A DNA stretch of 64,000 nt from Pseudomonas protegens (GTDB lineage Bacteria; Pseudomonadota; Gammaproteobacteria; Pseudomonadales; Pseudomonadaceae): the NCBI RefSeq assembly GCF_003363755.1, contig NZ_CP031396.1:3194501-3258500 (forward strand), given 5' to 3'. A model generated the notes under the pieces. The model saw only the letters and a list, made by a program, of their open reading frames with translations. It did not search any database and was not told the DNA's origin. The translations under genes and the position numbers were made by a program. The stretch's first letter is position 1. Each line of letters begins with the position of its first letter. Below are positions 1-9,105 of the stretch, one piece after another.

Positions 1-358
<358 letters not shown>

Positions 359-370
359 GGAGCCCGGACC

Positions 371-811
371 ATGTCCATGTACCCAGAACAGATCCACAGA
401 ATGACCACTGCCAGCATGCTCCGCGAATGGCGCGAGCATGGCGGCAAGTACCGCCTCGAAGGCAGCCAGTGCGAAGAGTGCAACGAAATCTTCTTCCCAA
501 GGCGCACCGTCTGCGGCGCCTGCAATTCCCTGAGCGTGAAGCCTTACCGCTGCAAGCGCACGGGCAAGATCGAAGTCATGGCCCACGCCGAGAACCCGGT
601 CCTGGCCGCCATGGGTTATGGCGAAACCGTGCCGCGCGTCATGGCCATGGTGCGCCTGGATGACGGCCTGGTGATTGCCTCGGAGATCGTCGATGTCTGC
701 GATCCACAGCAGCTGAAAGTCGGCGCGCCAGTGCGCATGGTGATTCGCAAGCATGTGCGCGAAAGCAACCTGGCCTGGCAATACGCTTATAAGTTCGTAC
801 TGGATATATAA
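371..811 (+). CDS. phlB: PhlB, zinc-ribbon/OB-fold (DUF35-type) subunit of the DAPG acyltransferase
   Basis: The 146-residue protein has a four-cysteine zinc ribbon near the N-terminus (C34-x2-C37 and C48-x2-C51), followed by a beta-rich OB-fold-like domain (about residues 60-135). This is the DUF35/COG1545 layout that acts as scaffold for thiolase-like enzymes. In the known PhlACB complex this subunit holds the PhlA and PhlC enzymes together for acylation of phloroglucinols. The ATG at 371 follows a GGAG ribosome site (359-362). It sits 12 bases after phlC and 208 bases before phlD. Confidence 0.9.
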   Translation: MSMYPEQIHRMTTASMLREWREHGGKYRLEGSQCEECNEIFFPRRTVCGACNSLSVKPYRCKRTGKIEVMAHAENPVLAAMGYGETVPRVMAMVRLDDGLVIASEIVDVCDPQQLKVGAPVRMVIRKHVRESNLAWQYAYKFVLDI

Positions 812-1019
812 GTTGTTGTTCAAGGTGCCTTTATATAAGGCACCTTGAAGTTAGCCATTAAAATAAAATCCAACTTAAAAGTTACATCAACGGCCGCTTC
901 ACGCCTCGAAGTTGCCTTAAGGCCCTGATTTCCTTTAGGGCCTACAGATTCCTGTGCCTATGAACGGGGACTATCCCCACCCCTTAACTTATTGGCTTAC
1001 TTAGAGCCAAGGACCCATC
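812..1019 (+). promoter_or_regulatory. phlB-phlD intergenic region with strong hairpins
   Basis: This 208-base gap is AT-rich at its left end and contains a perfect 13-base inverted repeat (819-831 with 837-849, loop TATAT). A weaker one lies at 920-926/937-943, a GGGGA/TCCCC mini-hairpin around 966-978, and TGGCT/AGCCA (993-997/1005-1009) just before the phlD ribosome site AAGGA (1009-1013). None of the stems is followed by a T-run, so none is a standard intrinsic terminator. Roles in mRNA processing, stabilisation or translational control by Rsm proteins are possible but inferred. Confidence 0.6.
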
Positions 1020-2069
1020 ATGTCTACTCTTTGCCTTCCACACGTCATGTTTCCGCAACACAAGATCACCCAACAGCAGATGGTTGATCACCTGGAAAAC
1101 CTCCACGCCGACCATCCGCGCATGGCCCTGGCCAAACGCATGATCGCCAACACTGAAGTCAACGAGCGCCATCTGGTGCTGCCGATCGACGAACTGGCGG
1201 TACACACCGGCTTCACCCACCGCAGCATCGTCTATGAGCGTGAAGCCCGGCAGATGTCGTCGGCGGCGGCGCGCCAGGCCATCGAAAATGCCGGGTTGCA
1301 GATCAGCGACATCCGCATGGTGATCGTCACCTCCTGCACCGGCTTCATGATGCCGTCGCTGACCGCGCACCTGATCAACGACCTCGGCCTGCCCAATTCC
1401 ACCGCGCAACTGCCCATCGCCCAGCTGGGCTGCGTGGCCGGGGCCGCGGCCATCAACCGGGCCAACGATTTCGCCCGGCTCGATGCTCGCAACCATGTGC
1501 TGATCGTGTCCCTGGAGTTCTCTTCGCTGTGCTATCAGCCAGACGACACCAAGCTGCATGCCTTCATCTCCGCGGCCCTGTTCGGCGATGCGGTGTCGGC
1601 CTGCGTGCTGCGCGCCGACGACCAGGCCGGCGGTTTCAAGATCAAGAAGACCGAGTCGTTCTTCCTGCCCAAGAGCGAGCACTACATCAAATATGACGTG
1701 AAGGACACCGGCTTCCACTTCACCCTGGACAAGGCGGTGATGAACTCCATCAAGGATGTGGCGCCGGTGATGGAGAAGCTCAACTACGAGACGTTCGAAC
1801 AGAACTGCGCGCACAACGACTTCTTCATCTTCCACACCGGGGGACGCAAGATCCTCGACGAGCTGGTGATGCACCTGGACCTGGCCTCGAACCGGGTCTC
1901 GCAATCGCGCAGCAGCCTCTCGGAAGCCGGCAACATCGCCAGCGTGGTGGTGTTCGACGTGCTCAAGCGGCAGTTCGATTCCAACCTGAATCGAGGCGAT
2001 ATCGGCCTGCTGGCAGCCTTCGGCCCAGGCTTCACTGCGGAAATGGCCGTCGGTGAGTGGACCGCCTGA
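1020..2069 (+). CDS. phlD: PhlD, type III polyketide synthase making phloroglucinol
   Basis: PhlD condenses three malonyl-CoA units into phloroglucinol, the committed precursor of DAPG. The 349-residue protein is of normal length for the family and shows the chalcone-synthase-fold catalytic triad. The nucleophilic cysteine is in [10 protein letters not shown] (C138), the histidine in FIFHTGGRK (about 272) and the asparagine in SEAGNIAS (about 305). The ATG at 1020 is preceded by AAGGA with 6-base spacing. The gene is flanked on both sides by long perfect hairpins, which is unusual within an antibiotic operon. The call is secure: this enzyme family in this gene context is diagnostic of DAPG producers. 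Confidence 0.97.
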   Translation: MSTLCLPHVMFPQHKITQQQMVDHLENLHADHPRMALAKRMIANTEVNERHLVLPIDELAVHTGFTHRSIVYEREARQMSSAAARQAIENAGLQISDIRMVIVTSCTGFMMPSLTAHLINDLGLPNSTAQLPIAQLGCVAGAAAINRANDFARLDARNHVLIVSLEFSSLCYQPDDTKLHAFISAALFGDAVSACVLRADDQAGGFKIKKTESFFLPKSEHYIKYDVKDTGFHFTLDKAVMNSIKDVAPVMEKLNYETFEQNCAHNDFFIFHTGGRKILDELVMHLDLASNRVSQSRSSLSEAGNIASVVVFDVLKRQFDSNLNRGDIGLLAAFGPGFTAEMAVGEWTA

Positions 2070-2092
2070 CGGGAAAACCTGCGTCTGTCCGA

Positions 2093-2125
2093 CCTGACGT
2101 TGCCGGGCTGTAAGGCAACGTCAGG
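2093..2125 (+). repeat. Perfect 12-base inverted repeat between phlD and phlE
   Basis: The arms at 2093-2104 and 2114-2125 are exact reverse complements (CCTGACGTTGCC / GGCAACGTCAGG) around a 9-base loop. No T-run follows, so it is not a canonical terminator. It could stabilise the phlD mRNA 3' end or partly uncouple phlE expression from phlD. Confidence 0.75.
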
Positions 2126-2179
2126 CCGCACCCTCACGGCGCGCCGCGCCGGGTTCATGGTTTTCAAGGAAGCAGAGCG

Positions 2180-3457
2180 ATGAACGCTGGAATACCAACC
2201 ACGGCTGCCGACAGCCGTTACGAAAGATCCATGGTGCTGTTGCTGTCACTGAGTTTCGGGCTGGTGGGGCTTGATCGCTTCATCATCCTGCCGCTGTTTC
2301 CGGTGATCATGCACGACCTGCAACTGGACTATCAGGACCTGGGCTACCTGTCCGCCGCGCTGGCCTTCACCTGGGGGCTGTCCGCCCTGGGCATGGGCGG
2401 CGTGATCGAACGCCTGGGCACCCGCCGCGTGCTGGTGGCCTCGATTGCCGTGCTGTCGCTGCTGTCCGGCTTCTCCGCGCTGGCCACCGGCGTGCTGGGG
2501 CTGGTGATCCTGCGCGGGTTGATGGGCATCTGCGAAGGCGCCTTTACCCCGACCAGCATCATTGTCACCAACGAAGTCTCGCGCCCTGACCGACGCGGGC
2601 TGAACCTGGGTATCCAGCAGGCGCTGTTCCCGATTCTCGGCCTGTGCCTGGGGCCACTGATCGCCGCCTACCTGCTGCAGCTTTCCGGCTCGTGGCGGGC
2701 GGTGTTCGCCATCATTTCCCTGCCGGGCCTGCTGCTGGCCGGCTACCTGTGGAAGGTCTACCGGCCGCTGCCGGCGCCCTCCACCGCAGGCCTGTCTGGC
2801 AGCGCCGGGCGCAACTGGCTGGCGGCGTTCAAGAGCGGCAACGTCAGCCTGAACATCCTGATCATGTTCTGCATCCTCACCTGTCAGTTCGTGCTCTGCG
2901 CCATGCTGCCCAGTTACCTGACCGACCACCTGCACCTGGAAACCCTGTCCATGGCCTTTGTCATCTCGGCCATCGGCCTAGGCGGTTTCATCGGCCAATT
3001 GATCATTCCCGGAATGTCCGACCGCCTCGGACGCAAACCGGTGGTATCGGCCTGTTTCATGACCAGCAGCACCCTGGTGGGCCTGCTGATCGTCAGCCCG
3101 GCGATTCCCTGGCTGCTGTTTCTGCTGTTGTTCCTGCTGTCGTTTTTCAATTTCAGCCTGATCTGCATGACGGTCGGCCCGCTGACCAGTGAATCCGTGG
3201 CCCCGGCCCTGCTGCCGACGGCGACCGGGATTGTCGTGGGTTTCGGCGAGATTCTCGGGGGCGGGCTGTCCCCGGCCGTGGCCGGGTTTGCCGCCAGCCA
3301 TTTCGGCCTGCCGTCGATCCTGTACGTGGCCCTGAGCGGCAGCCTGATCGGCTTGCTGATGTCATTTCTGCTCAAGGAAAGTGCGCTCGAACCTCGCCGG
3401 ACGCGAGCCCCCGAGCCGCTGCCCATCCTCCCCGCCCCCTTGCCCCTGAAGGACTAG
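2180..3457 (+). CDS. phlE: PhlE, major facilitator superfamily efflux transporter
   Basis: This 425-residue protein is predicted to have twelve hydrophobic segments in two six-helix halves, with a hydrophilic central loop (about residues 195-215) and a proline-rich C-terminal tail. The MFS loop motif between helices 2 and 3 appears as GGVIERLGTRR, and its repeat in the second half as PGMSDRLGRKP. In DAPG producers PhlE is the exporter and resistance determinant for phloroglucinol derivatives. It follows phlD after a 110-base gap with a strong hairpin; an AAGGAAG ribosome site precedes the ATG. The name rests on context, the fold on sequence. Confidence 0.93.
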   Translation: MNAGIPTTAADSRYERSMVLLLSLSFGLVGLDRFIILPLFPVIMHDLQLDYQDLGYLSAALAFTWGLSALGMGGVIERLGTRRVLVASIAVLSLLSGFSALATGVLGLVILRGLMGICEGAFTPTSIIVTNEVSRPDRRGLNLGIQQALFPILGLCLGPLIAAYLLQLSGSWRAVFAIISLPGLLLAGYLWKVYRPLPAPSTAGLSGSAGRNWLAAFKSGNVSLNILIMFCILTCQFVLCAMLPSYLTDHLHLETLSMAFVISAIGLGGFIGQLIIPGMSDRLGRKPVVSACFMTSSTLVGLLIVSPAIPWLLFLLLFLLSFFNFSLICMTVGPLTSESVAPALLPTATGIVVGFGEILGGGLSPAVAGFAASHFGLPSILYVALSGSLIGLLMSFLLKESALEPRRTRAPEPLPILPAPLPLKD

Positions 3458-3463
3458 AGAATC

Positions 3464-4396
3464 ATGGACGATTACCTGCTGTTGCTGGATGTCTGCCACA
3501 AGGAACAGCGCGCCATCGGGCTGTTCGACTTGCACAATGGTCGCAGCATGCATGCCCTGTCCGAACACGGTGGGTTATACGAAACCCTGCATTTCTGCGC
3601 CCGCCGGCACCTGGATTGGAGCGAGTACCTGCGCAGCCTGCCAGCCCATCCGCAACAGCCTTGCGAGGGACACCCGCAAGGGCCGCTGCGTCCGCCACTC
3701 AAACCCAGCGACAGCCTCCTGGCCCAGGTCAGCGAGGTCAGCCTGAACACCCCGAACACCCGCCAGGGCTGGTTCTACAAGGGCAACGGCAGCCTGCTCA
3801 AGACCGACGGCGAGGCGCTGATGATCCCGTATCACGCCCTGAGCATTTGCAGTCAGCCGGGCGTGTTCTGCGTGTATCTGGTGGACCACTTCAAGCAACT
3901 GCGCTTTGTCGGCTTCAGCCTGGGTCATGACATCCATGACCCGCTGCTCAGCCGCCAGGACGCCAGTTCCTGCGCACAATCACGCCTGCGCCAGTGCGCC
4001 ATCACTCCGGCGCTGATCCTCGGCGAGCTGCAGAGCAGCCTGTCACTCAATGTACGGGTTGAACGCCAGGGCGTGCAGTTGTCCTACCTCAGCTATCGCC
4101 TCGATCTGCAGAACTGGTGGGCGATCCGCAAATACTCCCAGGCCTTCCTCGAACAGCATGAGCAGTTCCTGCAACCGGGCATGGTCCACTACGTGTTCCA
4201 CAGTGCCTGCCGGCGTGAGAACGAACTGCAGCTGCAGCACGGCGACTGGCTGGACCTGGACTGCCCGGAGCTGGAGCTGGGCCTGAGCAACCAGGTCAGC
4301 GAAGAAGAGCTGCTGCACCTCTATCCCCTGGAGAGTCAGCCACACCGGGGCCGCGCCCACGGCAGCCGTCCCACGCAGCTACGCCAGCACTACTGA
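3464..4396 (+). CDS. phlI: PhlI-like protein, probable divergent fumarylacetoacetate-hydrolase fold
   Basis: This 310-residue protein begins six bases after phlE, so it is very probably co-transcribed. In known phl clusters the gene at this place is called phlI and has no assigned function. Reading it against the GguC/AraD1-type branch of the FAH superfamily, I see aligned landmarks: WFYKGNGSLL (YKG-G-L), GFSLGHDIHDPLLSRQ (for GFALGNEFSDHxxER), SRLRQC (for SKLRPC) and PGMVHYVFHSA (for PGDVHVHFFGTA). The acidic stretch that supplies metal ligands in active relatives (DGGEEPEIAG-like) is replaced by HALSICSQPG. The fold assignment is inference from memory of the family. The symbol follows position, and the protein may be non-catalytic. 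Confidence 0.7.
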   Translation: MDDYLLLLDVCHKEQRAIGLFDLHNGRSMHALSEHGGLYETLHFCARRHLDWSEYLRSLPAHPQQPCEGHPQGPLRPPLKPSDSLLAQVSEVSLNTPNTRQGWFYKGNGSLLKTDGEALMIPYHALSICSQPGVFCVYLVDHFKQLRFVGFSLGHDIHDPLLSRQDASSCAQSRLRQCAITPALILGELQSSLSLNVRVERQGVQLSYLSYRLDLQNWWAIRKYSQAFLEQHEQFLQPGMVHYVFHSACRRENELQLQHGDWLDLDCPELELGLSNQVSEEELLHLYPLESQPHRGRAHGSRPTQLRQHY

Positions 4397-4403
4397 GGCG
4401 GAC

Positions 4404-7277
4404 TCAGCGATAGGCCGCCACCGGGACACAGGCGCAGAACAGGTTGCGATCGCCGTAGACGTTGTCCACCCGGTTCACCGCAGGCCAGTACTTGTGGGCC
4501 CGGGCATGGCCACTGGGCAGCACCGCCTGCTCGATGCTGTAGGGCCGCGCCCAGATCCCGGTGATGTCCGCCAGGGTATGGGGAGCGCCCTTGAGCGGAT
4601 TGTCCTCGGCCGGCCAGTTGCCCTCCTGGACCTGGGCGATCTCGGCACGAATGCTCAGCATGGCCTCGACAAAGCGGTCCAGCTCAGCCTTGGACTCGCT
4701 TTCGGTGGGTTCCACCATCAGCGTGCCCGGCACCGGGAAGGACATGGTCGGGGCATGAAAGCCGTAATCCATCAGACGCTTGGCCACATCCTCCTCGGTA
4801 ATCCCGGTCAGCGCCTTGAGCGGCCGCAGGTCGAGGATGCATTCATGGGCCACTCGGCCATTACGCCCGCTATAGAGCACCGGGAAGGCGCCGCTGAGCT
4901 GGGCGGCCAGGTAGTTGGCGGCGAGGATCGCCACCTCGCTGGCATCCGCCAGTTGCGGCCCCATCAGAGCGATGTACATCCAGCTGATGGGCAAGATACT
5001 GGCGCTGCCCCAGGGCGCCGCACTGACCGCGCCATTCTCTGCAAGCGGCCCGTCGATGGGCACCACCGGGTGATTGGCGATAAAGGGCGCCAGATGGGCT
5101 CGCACGCCGATCGGCCCCATCCCCGGCCCGCCGCCGCCATGGGGAATGCAGAACGTCTTGTGCAGGTTCATGTGCGAGACATCGGCGCCGATGTCCGCAG
5201 GCCGAGTCAGGCCCACCTGGGCATTGAGGTTGGCGCCGTCCATGTACACCTGGCCGCCGTGGCTGTGGATAACTTCACAGATCTGGCTGATGCCCTCTTC
5301 ATAGACGCCATGGGTCGAGGGGTAAGTGGCCATCAGGCAGGACAGCCGATCACCGGCGGCCTGGGCCTTGGCCGTCAGATCCTCCAGGTCGACGTTGCCA
5401 GCCTCATCGCATTCGACGATCACCACCTGCATCCCGGCCATTTGGGCCGAGGCCGGGTTGGTGCCATGGGCCGAGGCCGGTATCAGGCAAATGTGCCGCC
5501 CGCCTTGCTGGCGGCTCTCGTGGTAACGACGAATGGCCAGCAACCCCGCGTATTCGCCCTGGGCACCGGAGTTGGGCTGCATGCAGATGGCATCGAAGCC
5601 GGTGATGGCGCACAACCAACGCTCCAGTTCCTCGATCATCAAGGTGTAGCCGACGGCCTGCTCCCGAGGGGCAAAGGGGTGCAGGTTGGCGAATTCCGGC
5701 CAGGTGATGGGGATCATCTCGCTGCTGGCATTGAGCTTCATGGTGCAGGAGCCCAAGGGGATCATCGACTGGTTGAGCGCCAGGTCCTTGTTCTCCAGTT
5801 GTTTGAGGTAGCGCAGCATCCGGGTTTCGCTGTGATGGGCGCTGAACACCGGATGCGTCAGGTAGGGGCTGCGGCGCAACAGGCTGTCAGGAAGACCCGA
5901 GGCCAGCACCTCGGCATCCAGTTCGGCGACGTCCAATCCATGATCCGCGCCGAGAAACACGTCCAACAGCCGGGCCACGGTGGTTTCGTCACAGGTCTCA
6001 TCAAGGCTCAGGCCCAACTGGCCACGGCCGAGAATCCGCAGGTTGATCTGCAGCGCCTTGGCGCTCTCGATGATCGCGGTCTGACTGCCGCCCACCTCCA
6101 GGGTCAGGGTGTCGAAGAAGTGCCGGTTGACCCGCGTTATGCCGTGGCGCTCAAGGCCCGCAGCGAGGATGCAGGTCAATCGATGCACCCGCTGGGCAAT
6201 GCGCTTGAGGCCAGCCGGACCGTGATAGACCGCATAGAAGCCGGCGATGTTGGCCAGCAGCACCTGGGCGGTGCAGATGTTGGAGTTGGCCTTCTCGCGG
6301 CGGATATGCTGCTCGCGGGTTTGCAGAGCCATGCGCAAGGCCACCTGCCCGCGGGCATCCTTGGACACGCCGATGATGCGCCCGGGCATCGCCCGCTTGT
6401 ACTCGTCGCGACAAGCGAAAAACGCTGCATGAGGACCGCCGTAGCCCATGGGCACGCCGAAGCGCTGGGAGGAGCCCAGGACCACATCGGCCCCCAGCTC
6501 GCCGGGCGGGGTCAGTACCAACAGGCTGAGCAGATCGGTGGCCACACAGGCCAGGGCCTGCTGGGCATGCAACTGATCGATCAACGGCCGCAGGTCGCGG
6601 ATCTCGCCGTGGGTATCCGGGTACTGCAACAGCGCGCCAAACACCTGATGCGCGGGCAAGTTATCCACAGCGTCGACGATCACCTCGAAACCGAACCCCT
6701 CGGCCCGGGTGCGCACCACGGAGATGGTCTGGGGATGGCAGTGTTCATCGACAAAAAACAGATTGCTCCTGGACTTGGCCACGCGCTTGGCCAGGGCCAT
6801 GGCTTCGGCCGCTGCGGTGGCCTCGTCCAGCAAGGAGGCGTTGGCCAGATCAAGGCCAGTGAGGTCGATGGTCATCTGCTGGAAATTCAGCAGGGCTTCG
6901 AGTCGGCCCTGGGCGATTTCCGGTTGGTAGGGCGTGTAGGCGGTGTACCAACCGGGGTTTTCCAACACGTTGCGCAGGATCACCGTCGGCGTCAGGGTGC
7001 CGTGGTAACCCATGCCGATCAGGCTGGTCCAGACTTGGTTCTGCGCGGCATACCCCTTGAGCTTGGCCAGTGCCGCCTGCTCATCCAGTGCCGGTGGCAG
7101 GTCCAGGGCGCGATTGAGGCGGATGCCCGGCGGCACCGTCTGCTCGATCAGCTCGATCCGACTCCCCAGCCCGAGGCTGGCAAGCATCGCCTGCTGCTCC
7201 TCGGCATCGGGCCCCAGGTGCCGGTGGAGAAATGCGTTGGGCTCGCGTAACTGGCTCAGGGATGGCGACAGGGACAT
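4404..7277 (-). CDS. gcvP: Glycine dehydrogenase (decarboxylating), glycine cleavage P protein
   Basis: The P protein decarboxylates glycine with PLP and passes the aminomethyl group to the lipoyl arm of GcvH. The translation from the ATG at 7277 is 957 residues, the standard length, starting [10 protein letters not shown]. An upstream in-frame extension of 34 codons lacks family similarity. The PLP-lysine motif [16 protein letters not shown] is present in the C-terminal half, and the N-terminal half shows the usual duplicated aminotransferase-like domain. It is separated from gcvH by a + strand aminotransferase gene, so it has its own promoter region (7278-7468). Confidence 0.97.
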   Translation of the reverse strand: MSLSPSLSQLREPNAFLHRHLGPDAEEQQAMLASLGLGSRIELIEQTVPPGIRLNRALDLPPALDEQAALAKLKGYAAQNQVWTSLIGMGYHGTLTPTVILRNVLENPGWYTAYTPYQPEIAQGRLEALLNFQQMTIDLTGLDLANASLLDEATAAAEAMALAKRVAKSRSNLFFVDEHCHPQTISVVRTRAEGFGFEVIVDAVDNLPAHQVFGALLQYPDTHGEIRDLRPLIDQLHAQQALACVATDLLSLLVLTPPGELGADVVLGSSQRFGVPMGYGGPHAAFFACRDEYKRAMPGRIIGVSKDARGQVALRMALQTREQHIRREKANSNICTAQVLLANIAGFYAVYHGPAGLKRIAQRVHRLTCILAAGLERHGITRVNRHFFDTLTLEVGGSQTAIIESAKALQINLRILGRGQLGLSLDETCDETTVARLLDVFLGADHGLDVAELDAEVLASGLPDSLLRRSPYLTHPVFSAHHSETRMLRYLKQLENKDLALNQSMIPLGSCTMKLNASSEMIPITWPEFANLHPFAPREQAVGYTLMIEELERWLCAITGFDAICMQPNSGAQGEYAGLLAIRRYHESRQQGGRHICLIPASAHGTNPASAQMAGMQVVIVECDEAGNVDLEDLTAKAQAAGDRLSCLMATYPSTHGVYEEGISQICEVIHSHGGQVYMDGANLNAQVGLTRPADIGADVSHMNLHKTFCIPHGGGGPGMGPIGVRAHLAPFIANHPVVPIDGPLAENGAVSAAPWGSASILPISWMYIALMGPQLADASEVAILAANYLAAQLSGAFPVLYSGRNGRVAHECILDLRPLKALTGITEEDVAKRLMDYGFHAPTMSFPVPGTLMVEPTESESKAELDRFVEAMLSIRAEIAQVQEGNWPAEDNPLKGAPHTLADITGIWARPYSIEQAVLPSGHARAHKYWPAVNRVDNVYGDRNLFCACVPVAAYR

Positions 7278-7468
7278 GGCAGGCTCTCTCCGATAAGCGG
7301 CGCTCAGCGTCGATGCAACAGGGTGCCAAGCAGCATAGCAGCCGATTCTGCGCGTCGACGCGCTGGCATCCCGAGGCAATCGGTACCATCATGCAGGGCG
7401 TCCGCGCGCCGGCCCCGGTGCGCCGCAACCCCTGCTCTCATCGTCCGCTTATCGGGTGCCCCATCGTC
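7278..7468. promoter_or_regulatory. Divergent intergenic region between gcvP and the aminotransferase gene
   Basis: This 191-base region must hold the promoter of gcvP (leftward) and of the aminotransferase (rightward). I see no clear consensus hexamers, no glycine-riboswitch-like tandem aptamer and no long repeat by eye. Confidence 0.35.
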
Positions 7469-8608
7469 ATGAGCCAACCGTCTTTCCTGCCGTTCTCCAA
7501 ACCCACCATCGATGAATCCACCATCGCCGCCGTCGGCGAAGTGCTGCGTTCGGGCTGGATCACCAGCGGCCCCAAGGTCCAGGCGTTCGAAGCCCAGCTC
7601 TCGGCGTTCTTCGGCGGACGCAGCGTGCGTACCTTCAACTCCGGCACCTGCACCATGGAGATCGCCTTGCGCATTGCCGGCATCGGCCCTGGAGATGAAG
7701 TCATCACCACACCGATTTCCTGGGTGGCCACCGCCAACGTGATTCTCGAAGTGGGTGCCACGCCGGTGTTCGCCGACATTGATCCGATCACCCGCAACAT
7801 CGACCTGGCCCAGGTGGAAGCTGCTATTACGCCACGCACCAAAGCCATTATCCCGGTGTTCCTGGCCGGCTTGCCGGTGGACATGAGCCGCTTGTATGCC
7901 CTGGCCAAGAAACACGGCCTGCGGGTGGTGGAAGACGCGGCCCAGGCCCTGGGTTCCAGCTGGAATGGCCAACGCATCGGCGCCGGTGGCGACTTCGTGT
8001 CCTTCAGCTTCCAGGCCAACAAGAACGTCACTTCGTCCGAGGGCGGCTGCCTGGTCCTCAATACCCCTGAAGAAGTGCGCCTGGCCGAGAAGTACCGCCT
8101 GCAAGGGGTCACCCGCAACGGCTTCGACGGTCTGGATGTGGATGTGCTGGGGGGCAAGTTCAACATGACCGACGTCGCCGCCGCCATCGGCCTGGGGCAG
8201 TTTGCCCATATCGAGGCGATCACCGCCCACCGCCGCGAGCTGGCCCGGCACTACTTCGAATGCTTCGGCAGCGACTTCGAGGCCCGCTATGGCGCCCAGC
8301 TACCGCCGGCGGACTTCAGCAACAGCAACTGGCACCTGTTCCAGCTGGTGCTTCCGGAGCGCAAGGACGGCAAGCCGGCTCGCGCCGTCTTCATGGAGCA
8401 GATGCAGGAACGGGGCATCGGCATCGGCTATCACTATCCGCCGATTCACTTGCTGAGCCTGTACCGCGAGCGCGGTTTCAAGGAGGGAATGTTCCCGGTG
8501 GCGGAACGGGTCGGTCGTCTGATCGTCTCGTTGCCGATGTTCACCGCCATGAGCAAGGCCGACGTGGAACGTGCGGTGGCGGCGGTGAAAGAGGTGTTGC
8601 AGGCTTAA
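7469..8608 (+). CDS. DegT/DnrJ/EryC1/StrS-type PLP-dependent aminotransferase
   Basis: The 379-residue protein has the nucleotide-sugar aminotransferase fold: WITSGPKVQAFE near the N-terminus, the PLP-contacting acidic motif VVEDAAQALGSS (D156) and the Schiff-base lysine in QANKNVTSSEGG (K185). Members transfer an amino group from glutamate to a keto-sugar bound to a nucleotide, as ArnB does in lipid A modification. The ATG at 7469 starts the conserved FLPFSKPTIDE sequence; an upstream in-frame extension has no family character. No other sugar-modification genes are adjacent, so the substrate cannot be inferred. It lies between gcvP and gcvH on the opposite strand. Confidence 0.88.
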   Translation: MSQPSFLPFSKPTIDESTIAAVGEVLRSGWITSGPKVQAFEAQLSAFFGGRSVRTFNSGTCTMEIALRIAGIGPGDEVITTPISWVATANVILEVGATPVFADIDPITRNIDLAQVEAAITPRTKAIIPVFLAGLPVDMSRLYALAKKHGLRVVEDAAQALGSSWNGQRIGAGGDFVSFSFQANKNVTSSEGGCLVLNTPEEVRLAEKYRLQGVTRNGFDGLDVDVLGGKFNMTDVAAAIGLGQFAHIEAITAHRRELARHYFECFGSDFEARYGAQLPPADFSNSNWHLFQLVLPERKDGKPARAVFMEQMQERGIGIGYHYPPIHLLSLYRERGFKEGMFPVAERVGRLIVSLPMFTAMSKADVERAVAAVKEVLQA

Positions 8609-8610
8609 AG

Positions 8611-8667
8611 GGCCTTCGCGAGCAAGCTCGCTCCTGCACAACAGGAGCGGGCCTGCTTGCAGGAGCG
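8611..8667. repeat. REP-type palindromic pair
   Basis: Two GC-rich palindromes of the Pseudomonas REP kind stand head to head: CGCGAGCAAGCTCGCTCCTG, then CAGGAGCGGGCCTGCTTGCA. They fill the gap between the ends of the convergent aminotransferase and gcvH genes, a typical REPIN site. Confidence 0.75.
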
Positions 8668-8669
8668 AC

Positions 8670-9053
8670 TTATTCGCCGATGGCGGCCTTGTAGGCGGCG
8701 GCGTCCAGCAGTTTCTCCAGATCGGCCGGGTTGCTCGGCTTGAGCTTGAAGATCCAGGCGTCGTAAGGCTCGCTGTTGAGCAGCTCGGGGCTGGTGCTCA
8801 GATCCTCGTTGACCGCGATCACTTCACCGGCCACCGGGGCATAGATGTCGGAAGCGGCCTTGACCGACTCCACCACGCCCGCCTGGTCCCCTGCGCCAAA
8901 CACGTTGCCAACTTCCGTCAGCTCGACGAATACCACATCGCCCAGGGCTTCCTGGGCGTGGTCGCTAATACCCACGGTCACACTGCCGTCAGCTTCCAGA
9001 CGGGCCCATTCGTGACTATCGGCAAAACGCAGGTGGGCAGGGATATCGCTCAT
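8670..9053 (-). CDS. gcvH: Glycine cleavage system H protein
   Basis: GcvH is the lipoylated carrier that shuttles the aminomethyl intermediate between GcvP, GcvT and lipoamide dehydrogenase. The 127-residue protein is full length and starts [10 protein letters not shown] at the ATG ending at 9053; five codons of in-frame upstream sequence are discounted. The lipoyl-lysine motif [12 protein letters not shown] is intact (K65), with the HEW motif near the N-terminus. It lies 52 bases downstream of gcvT on the same strand, so gcvT-gcvH form one unit. Confidence 0.97.
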   Translation of the reverse strand: MSDIPAHLRFADSHEWARLEADGSVTVGISDHAQEALGDVVFVELTEVGNVFGAGDQAGVVESVKAASDIYAPVAGEVIAVNEDLSTSPELLNSEPYDAWIFKLKPSNPADLEKLLDAAAYKAAIGE

Positions 9054-9105
9054 GTTCTGTGTCCTCAAGAAGAAGTGTCAGCGGCGCAATGCCGGCTGGA
9101 AATAG

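Noticed and set aside
4494..7250. Long + strand ORF of 918 codons opposite gcvP
   Set aside because: It lies wholly antisense to a full-length, motif-complete gcvP; its His/Gly/Gln-rich translation matches no family and is typical of an antisense frame in GC-rich DNA.
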